A DNA stretch of 10,515 nt from assembly GCA_042096455.1 (NCBI GenBank), contig JBELLU010000053.1:1-10515 (forward strand). The letters are read 5' to 3'. The translations under genes were made by a program, and so were the position numbers. The stretch comes from UBA7445 sp042096455. GTDB taxonomy: Bacteria; Verrucomicrobiota; Verrucomicrobiia; Opitutales; Coraliomargaritaceae. This document shows positions 6,426-10,515 of this stretch, piece after piece. The number at the start of each line of letters is the position of its first letter. Position 1 is the stretch's first letter. The notes beneath the pieces were generated by a model. It was given only the letters and a program-made list of their open reading frames with translations, ran no database searches and was not told the origin of the DNA.

Positions 6426-8392
6426 TATTTGATTAAGAGTTTTTGCTTCAAAAGCTGGGCCGCATTGTTGCTGGGGTTCATCTTCAGTGAATGCTCTACT
6501 ACCTTGAGTGCCACTTGTCTTCTTTCCGGTAACTGCGCCAGAAAGGCAGCGTAATAATAATTTGCATTACTGCTGTTGGGTGCCCGCTTCAACGCCTCCA
6601 GAAACGATTGCTCGGCCTGTACGGGGTTCCCCTGCATTGATTCCGCCAAGCCAAGATATGCCCATCCACGCCAATTATCGGGACTTAATTGAATCGCCTG
6701 CTTAGCAAAGCCTGCCGCTTCTTCTCCAATCTCAATATGCTCTGAGGGCGTCGAATTATACTTCTGCAAATGCGCCGCAGTCAATCCAAGCAAAGCAGTA
6801 CCGTTGCCTGGAAAGAGTATGAGTGCCTGCTCAAAATCTGAATAAGTTGCCTCAAATGCCTGATTGCGCTCCCGGCTATCTTTACTCAAACTTAAACTTT
6901 CATTCATCCCTTGCAAGCCATCATAGGTATGCCCTGCCGAGCGCATGATTGGACTGAAGAAGAAAGCCAAAAATATCCCACCAGAAGTTAAAATAACGAC
7001 AAACAATGCCTGCCTCAAAGCAGTCTTTTTCAATTGAATAAATGACCCTTCCGCAGACTTCACAAGAATGGCGAGAAAGATCGCATTGTATAGGAGCAAG
7101 AGCGGAGTCGCCCAAACCCGACCCAAAACAAAGCATTCAAAGGAAGTAAAAACACCCCCAAGCGCGATGGTGAGAAAGAAGCGATGCGGCGGCATGACCC
7201 TCTTTTTGGAAAATTTAAGCCGAACGCGACTGGGTTCTTTATAACAGCGTTCAAAGGCACGGCTAACAATGAAAAAGATTGGCACCAGCAATAATCCAAA
7301 TCCAAGCAAGCCGTACTCCGCCAACAACAAAAGCAGATCACTGGATGGCGATTCCGCCATTTGCGGCAATTGATAAGTCGCGACCTGTTCAATTTCCTGT
7401 GCAAAAGTTCCCGCACCGGTGCCCCAGAGGGGATTCGACAAAATGATTCCCAAAGTTTGCTCCCAGATGAAGAGGCGTCCCCCCTCCCCTGCGGTTGCAA
7501 TCGCCCGGTCGAAGCTGCGACCTATCTGCCCAAATTGAGTAATCAAAAAGGTAATCACTACCAATACGATGGAAAGGCTCAACAAAGAGACATAAATACG
7601 GGTCTTTAACCTTTCGAAGCAGAAAATAACCACCGTCACACAACCCACCATCGCAACCAACAAAGACCAAAAAGTCTGACTCAGAACCAATCCAATAAAA
7701 AGCGTCACCAAAATATAGAATCCAAGAATCCTAAGAATGGTGGGCAGCTTTGGTACAGCGGTCACCACAAAGGCCCAGGGCAAAACCAGAAGAATCAGCA
7801 TTGAGAAACTTTCCGGATCCGCAAAAATTCCAGTCGCCCGCCCAACCACTTGCGGATGCAATGCAATTGCTGAATCCTGAAGAATCGACATCGCAAAGCC
7901 CGGTTTCTGGAAAAACTGATAAAAGGAAAGCAAGAGTGCCGCAATAACCGGAAAAACACCGGCAACCAGAAGCGTTGTAAAATGCACTCGCTTTTTCAGA
8001 TTGTTCGTGGCGACCCAAAAAAAGATGAATGCCTCAAGGAAAAAGAGAAATTCGTGCCAACCGTGCAAGGGCGTTGCACTCAGGAAAAGCGTACTGCATA
8101 AAGCCCAAATCAAAAACGGAGCGAAATACAGCGGCGTTGCATTGATTTGAAGCTTCTGCTCATTTGCGGTGACGACATAAAGCGCATGAAAAAAGAGCAA
8201 CAGAGCGAATAAAGGCAAAAAGAAGACCTGCGATTCCACATGGCTGCCGCCCAAACTAAAGCCGAACACTAATAAGATCAAACAGAGAAGACCTGTAACG
8301 AGCCAATCCAGCAGGTTCGGGATGGTACATTCCCCCAAAATGGGAAGCTCAAGCGGCAGCCCCTTGTTTATCGCTGAATTCTGAAAACTCAT
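6425..8392 (-). CDS. O-antigen ligase/polymerase (Wzy_C family) with C-terminal TPRs
   Basis: This polytopic inner-membrane protein is of the Wzy/WaaL superfamily, which polymerises lipid-linked glycan repeats or transfers them to an acceptor. It has 655 residues. Roughly twelve hydrophobic segments lie between 30 and 480. Family landmarks are Arg185 in GRATGIFADPESF (184-196), GGRLFIWEQTL (304-314, with Arg306), the GTGAGTF turn (324-330), and LLLLLAEYGLLG (353-364). The position that usually reads H-N-D/E just before that last motif is SSD (350-352) here. From about 512 to 650 the protein is soluble and holds TPR-like repeats, e.g. NWRGWAYLGLAESMQGNPVQAE (573-594 region) and the following unit. 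It begins a three-gene unit with the FecR-like and cyclase genes and is divergent from epsI. Ligase versus polymerase cannot be decided from sequence. Confidence 0.88.
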   Translation of the reverse strand: MSFQNSAINKGLPLELPILGECTIPNLLDWLVTGLLCLILLVFGFSLGGSHVESQVFFLPLFALLLFFHALYVVTANEQKLQINATPLYFAPFLIWALCSTLFLSATPLHGWHEFLFFLEAFIFFWVATNNLKKRVHFTTLLVAGVFPVIAALLLSFYQFFQKPGFAMSILQDSAIALHPQVVGRATGIFADPESFSMLILLVLPWAFVVTAVPKLPTILRILGFYILVTLFIGLVLSQTFWSLLVAMVGCVTVVIFCFERLKTRIYVSLLSLSIVLVVITFLITQFGQIGRSFDRAIATAGEGGRLFIWEQTLGIILSNPLWGTGAGTFAQEIEQVATYQLPQMAESPSSDLLLLLAEYGLLGFGLLLVPIFFIVSRAFERCYKEPSRVRLKFSKKRVMPPHRFFLTIALGGVFTSFECFVLGRVWATPLLLLYNAIFLAILVKSAEGSFIQLKKTALRQALFVVILTSGGIFLAFFFSPIMRSAGHTYDGLQGMNESLSLSKDSRERNQAFEATYSDFEQALILFPGNGTALLGLTAAHLQKYNSTPSEHIEIGEEAAGFAKQAIQLSPDNWRGWAYLGLAESMQGNPVQAEQSFLEALKRAPNSSNANYYYAAFLAQLPERRQVALKVVEHSLKMNPSNNAAQLLKQKLLIK

Positions 8393-8444
8393 AAATCTGG
8401 TAAGTAGAAATTCTAATATCGTAAAAATGACAACTTAAATAACG

Positions 8445-8468
8445 CCCAAGCCCCATGCAGGGTTTGGG
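8445..8468. repeat. Perfect-loop inverted repeat in the divergent intergenic region
   Basis: CCCAAGCCC (8445-8453) pairs with GGGTTTGGG (8460-8468), giving a 9-bp stem with one G-T wobble and the 6-nt loop CATGCA. It lies about midway between the divergent starts of the O-antigen ligase-like gene (8392) and epsI (8525). No T-run follows on either strand, so it is not an obvious terminator. It could be an operator for a dimeric regulator or a leader hairpin; the sequence does not say which. Confidence 0.45.
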
Positions 8469-8486
8469 TTCCGAGAGCAACTTGCA

Positions 8487-8515
8487 TTGACTCAGCAGCA
8501 TAAAAAACCTAAATT
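8487..8515 (+). promoter_or_regulatory. Candidate sigma-70-type promoter for epsI
   Basis: TTGACT at 8487-8492 is followed after 17 bp by TAAATT at 8510-8515. These are reasonable -35 and -10 hexamers with ideal spacing, upstream of epsI. The start point would fall around 8521-8523, only a few bases before the ATG at 8525, giving a nearly leaderless message. That fits the absence of a Shine-Dalgarno sequence before epsI. The call rests on hexamer matching alone, in an AT-rich region where chance matches are common. Confidence 0.3.
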
Positions 8516-8524
8516 TGCAACTTC

Positions 8525-9211
8525 ATGAAAAATGTAATCCTCATATTCCTTGCAGCGTGTTTGCTGGCGGTACTCGGATTCCGATCTTACTTTAGCCTCG
8601 TTCCACCTCCCGAACCCAGCCTAAAGGAGCCATTGGCTGAAATCCTGCCCCAACAACTCGCTGGATGGCAGGTGAAGGAGCATGACATGGCAGAATCTCC
8701 CGAGGCCAGCGCTCGAATCAGTGATTTCCTGAATTTTGACGATGCCATTTTCCGCACCTACCGCCGTGGAGATACTGTTATAGGCGTATATGTTGCCTAC
8801 TGGGAACCCGGCAAAGCCTCCTACCGCTGGGCGGGGTCCCATACCCCGGACACCTGTTGGGTCATCAATGGCTGGACCCGCTGTGAGCGCAAATACAGCG
8901 TTCCATTCGAACAGTTTGGGAAAAGCTTCGAACCGGCTGAATTCGGAATATACGAAAAAGATGGCCTCGCTCAAAACGTTTATTTCTGGCACCTGGTTGG
9001 CGGTAAATCCAATAGCTATAAACAAAAGGGACACGGTTACTACTTCAACGCCCTCAAGGACATTCAAAAACATGGCCTGAATCAGCGCAAAGAGCAGTTC
9101 TTTATTCGACTATCCAGTAATCAGGAAATCGAGGATTTAGAGCAGTTGGTTGGTTTTGAAAGCATCAATGAGGCCTTGTGGGGTCTGGGGATGCACAAAA
9201 AAACAGACTAG
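8525..9211 (+). CDS. epsI: EpsI family protein (exosortase-associated, DUF3485)
   Basis: EpsI-domain proteins accompany exosortases and exopolysaccharide export, either as separate proteins or fused to the exosortase C-terminus; their precise activity is not established. This copy has 228 residues and stands alone. An N-terminal membrane helix or uncleaved signal (about 3-22) leads to a periplasmic domain. Family landmarks are LAGWQV (45-50), a TYRRGDTVIGVYVAYW region (78-93), HTPDTCW (106-112, His106 and Cys111) followed by GW (116-117), and FWHLVGG (154-160). The ATG at 8525 starts directly at the membrane helix. It is divergent from the O-antigen ligase-like gene and convergent with the acyltransferase gene; its TAG lies inside a shared terminator hairpin. 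No exosortase gene is visible in the window. Its last codons (HKKTD) contain the A-run that serves the opposite-strand terminator. Confidence 0.92.
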   Translation: MKNVILIFLAACLLAVLGFRSYFSLVPPPEPSLKEPLAEILPQQLAGWQVKEHDMAESPEASARISDFLNFDDAIFRTYRRGDTVIGVYVAYWEPGKASYRWAGSHTPDTCWVINGWTRCERKYSVPFEQFGKSFEPAEFGIYEKDGLAQNVYFWHLVGGKSNSYKQKGHGYYFNALKDIQKHGLNQRKEQFFIRLSSNQEIEDLEQLVGFESINEALWGLGMHKKTD

Positions 9212-9238
9212 CAGGCGCTCCCGCGCTATCCTGCTAGT
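9197..9238 (-). terminator. Intrinsic terminator of the minus-strand FabH-ACP-acyltransferase operon, spanning both stop codons
   Basis: ACTAGCAGG (9207-9215) pairs perfectly with CCTGCTAGT (9230-9238), a 9-bp stem with a 14-nt loop that can fold a further GCGC/GCGC (9215-9218 with 9223-9226, as an alternative). On the minus strand the hairpin is followed by CTG and then seven T (complement of the A-run 9197-9203), the layout of a Rho-independent terminator. On the plus strand no T-run follows, so it should work mainly for the minus-strand operon. The stem holds the TAG of epsI (9209-9211) and the TAG of the acyltransferase gene (9234-9236). Confidence 0.68.
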
Positions 9239-9866
9239 TGAATGTACGAGCAGGGTTCCCAAAGACACTCACGCCTTCCGGGACATCGCGAATGACCACC
9301 GAACCGGCGCCCACAACTGCACGGGCGCCCACTTTCTTACCCGGAATGACACGAGCGCCCGAACCAAAGTAGGCAGCCTCGCCAATTTCCGTATGCCCCG
9401 TCAAATCACAATTTGCGCTGATCGTTGCCCATGCTCCAATCCGCACATCATGACCAACGGTTGTGTGGCAATTTACCATCGTCATGGCGCCAACCTCAAT
9501 ATCGCAGGTTAAGGTGACTCGCGGACAGAGCACCACCCCTTCCCCTAGTCGGACGTTCCGACCCATTTTTACGGACGGATGAACCACCGTTATAAAATTC
9601 GCCCCCTTGGATTGCAGCGCTTCACACACTTTGCGCTTAATGCGTTGCGAACCGATACCGCAGACATAGAGATCATCCTCCCGGGGTTGGTGCTCTGTAA
9701 TACTACCAAAAACAGCGTGGGGGTAACTAAAGCCGTCCAGGGCTAACAAATCATCATCCAGAAAGCCCCCAAGCTGCCACTCCTTACCGGCAGCTTCAAG
9801 ATCCTCCAGCCAGTTGTAGAGCTCGCGGCCAAAACCTCCGGCTCCCACAATGTATAAATGCTTCAT
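9234..9866 (-). CDS. NeuD/PglD-family sugar O-/N-acyltransferase (left-handed beta-helix)
   Basis: This is predicted to transfer an acyl group (acetyl or other) to an amino- or hydroxyl-sugar in the cytoplasm during glycan precursor synthesis. It has 210 residues, the usual size. The N-terminal half is a Rossmann-like sugar-nucleotide domain starting HLYIVGAGGFGREL (3-16), with FLDDD (35-39) and VFGSI (52-56). From about 96 the hexapeptide repeats begin: VHPSVKMGRNVRLGEG (95-110), IEVGAMTMVNCHTTVGHDVRIG (123-144 region) and IGEAAYFGSGARVIPG (161-176). His139 in GHD is the likely catalytic base by analogy with PglD; His134 lies close by. The protein ends GNPARTFN, typical of the family. The start overlaps the ACP stop by 4 bp (ATGA), and a purine-rich AAAGGAAGGGG lies upstream on the coding strand. 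Coupling to an ACP suggests that the acyl donor may be acyl-ACP rather than acetyl-CoA. Confidence 0.9.
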   Translation of the reverse strand: MKHLYIVGAGGFGRELYNWLEDLEAAGKEWQLGGFLDDDLLALDGFSYPHAVFGSITEHQPREDDLYVCGIGSQRIKRKVCEALQSKGANFITVVHPSVKMGRNVRLGEGVVLCPRVTLTCDIEVGAMTMVNCHTTVGHDVRIGAWATISANCDLTGHTEIGEAAYFGSGARVIPGKKVGARAVVGAGSVVIRDVPEGVSVFGNPARTFN

Positions 9867-10108
9867 TTCCCGCTACCCCTTCCTTTACCTTCAATTAGCT
9901 CATAAAGTTCCGCGAGTGTTGCCGCCGCATCAAAGTCCTGTTTCAAAACAAGTACCCCAAACTCCATCTCAATCCCGTCTACGACCGTCAAAACCCCAAG
10001 CGAGTCCCAAGACTTAAGCTTCTTGTATTCAGTCGTTTCCGTCAAACTACCCTTTGGGATTTCATCCAAAGAGTCCTCAAAAATATTGATTAGTTTGTTT
10101 AGACGCAT
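9863..10108 (-). CDS. Acyl carrier protein
   Basis: This small acidic carrier protein has 81 residues. The phosphopantetheine attachment site is Ser36 in SWDSLG (33-38), preceded by the Leu- and Ile-containing helix I, and followed by the typical hydrophobic helix II and an acidic stretch (IEMEFGVLV, 46-54). The sequence differs clearly from housekeeping AcpP (W before DSL instead of GADSL), as in carrier proteins of specialised pathways. It lies 39 bp downstream of the FabH-like gene and overlaps the acyltransferase gene by 4 bp, so the three are probably one operon. The inference is that it carries the acyl chain made by the FabH-like enzyme to the acyltransferase. The last seven residues (GKGRGSGK) form a flexible basic tail. 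Confidence 0.88.
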   Translation of the reverse strand: MRLNKLINIFEDSLDEIPKGSLTETTEYKKLKSWDSLGVLTVVDGIEMEFGVLVLKQDFDAAATLAELYELIEGKGRGSGK

Positions 10109-10147
10109 CGCCGTTGAATCAATGGCAGTTTTATTTTAAGCACAAGT

Positions 10148-10515
10148 CTAATTGGGGCGCTCCAGCTCTATAACTTCGCACACAGGCAGGCTGCCAATTT
10201 CTACGATTGCGCTAGCCCAGGACAGCCCCACCCCAAACCCGGACATCAGTAATTTTTGCGGAACGGAACCCTTGAGCAAATCGCCCAATTCGTAACACAG
10301 CGCGCAAGGTATTGAAGCACTACTCTGGTTGCCATACTTCTCTACCGTTTTCATTGGCACCCGCATAGGGTCCAATTTCAAACGTTTGGCAATATTCCCA
10401 AGGATATAGCGGTTTGCCTGATGAAAAACAAAATGGCTGATCGCCTCCACATCCAAGCCGGCAAAGTCCAACATTTCCCGCACGCTTTGAGGTTCCTCTG
10501 TGATGGAAAAATTAA
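10148..10515 (-). CDS. 3-oxoacyl-ACP synthase III (FabH/KASIII-like), C-terminal part only
   Basis: This is the last 121 residues of a thiolase-fold condensing enzyme of about 330 residues; the N-terminal part, with the catalytic Cys, lies beyond the window edge. The frame stays open to base 10515, so a GTG at 10483 is an internal codon and not the start. Two catalytic residues are visible: His in HFVFHQANRYI and Asn in KYGNQSSASIP, the usual His/Asn pair. The end, LLMSGFGVGLSWASAIVEI, is the typical FabH C-terminal strand. The enzyme should condense an acyl-CoA starter with malonyl-ACP. It is followed by an ACP and an acyltransferase, so a role in making an acyl group for glycan decoration is more likely than general fatty-acid synthesis. 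Substrate cannot be judged without the N-terminal half. Confidence 0.93.
   Translation of the reverse strand, partial: NFSITEEPQSVREMLDFAGLDVEAISHFVFHQANRYILGNIAKRLKLDPMRVPMKTVEKYGNQSSASIPCALCYELGDLLKGSVPQKLLMSGFGVGLSWASAIVEIGSLPVCEVIELERPN

Noticed and set aside
10148..10483. Complete 111-residue protein starting at GTG 10483
   Set aside because: The frame is open to the window edge with plausible KASIII sequence upstream, so the GTG is an internal Val codon of a partial gene.
1..10515. CRISPR arrays, tRNA or rRNA genes, insertion sequences, attachment sites
   Set aside because: No regularly spaced repeats, cloverleaf-like sequences, transposase-like proteins or terminal inverted repeats were seen by eye on either strand.

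Overview
The window looks like a chromosomal segment of a Gram-negative bacterium with a PEP-CTERM/exosortase cell-surface system. The best guess is Verrucomicrobiota, class Opitutae (Puniceicoccales/Opitutales-like). The Gram-negative reading rests on kdsB (Kdo for LPS). The phylum guess rests on the combination of a PEP-CTERM-type protein, a standalone EpsI, an O-antigen ligase/polymerase with TPRs, a FecR-like protein next to a class III cyclase, and the style of the housekeeping proteins. The phylum is an inference, not proven.

Region 1 (1-3795) is mostly housekeeping. It holds the first two thirds of nrdR (minus, cut by the window edge), an AT-rich plus-strand gene for a secreted protein with a PEP-CTERM-like tail, and a minus-strand run kdsB-trpB-trpG (CMP-Kdo synthetase, tryptophan synthase beta, anthranilate/PABA synthase amidotransferase). 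Region 2 (3825-4142) is a single-domain rhodanese on the plus strand, starting only 29 bp from the divergent kdsB start.

Region 3 (4149-8392, minus) is a tight three-gene unit: a Wzy/WaaL-type membrane protein with C-terminal TPRs, a secreted FecR-like protein whose ATG overlaps the previous stop codon, and a membrane class III adenylate cyclase. FecR-like proteins are often found beside CHASE2-type cyclases. Here the cyclase keeps the membrane anchor and catalytic domain but has no room for a CHASE2 sensor, and the pair is coupled to a glycan polymerase/ligase.

Region 4 (8393-10515) starts with a 132-bp divergent intergenic region, followed by a standalone epsI (plus). Facing it is a minus-strand operon of a KASIII/FabH-like synthase (partial), an acyl carrier protein, and a NeuD/PglD-type left-handed beta-helix acyltransferase. 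This operon is plausibly a dedicated acyl-group supply and transfer module for sugar modification. The two converging transcription units share one inverted repeat that contains both stop codons and works as an intrinsic terminator for the minus-strand operon.

Taken together, the right two thirds looks like the edge of an exopolysaccharide/O-antigen and exosortase locus: glycan acylation, polymerisation or ligation, EpsI-linked export and sorting, and a cyclic-nucleotide signalling pair. The left third is housekeeping with one probable exosortase substrate. No tRNA, rRNA, CRISPR array, insertion sequence or origin was seen. No gene-free stretch exceeds 300 bp; the largest are 320-472 and 8393-8524.
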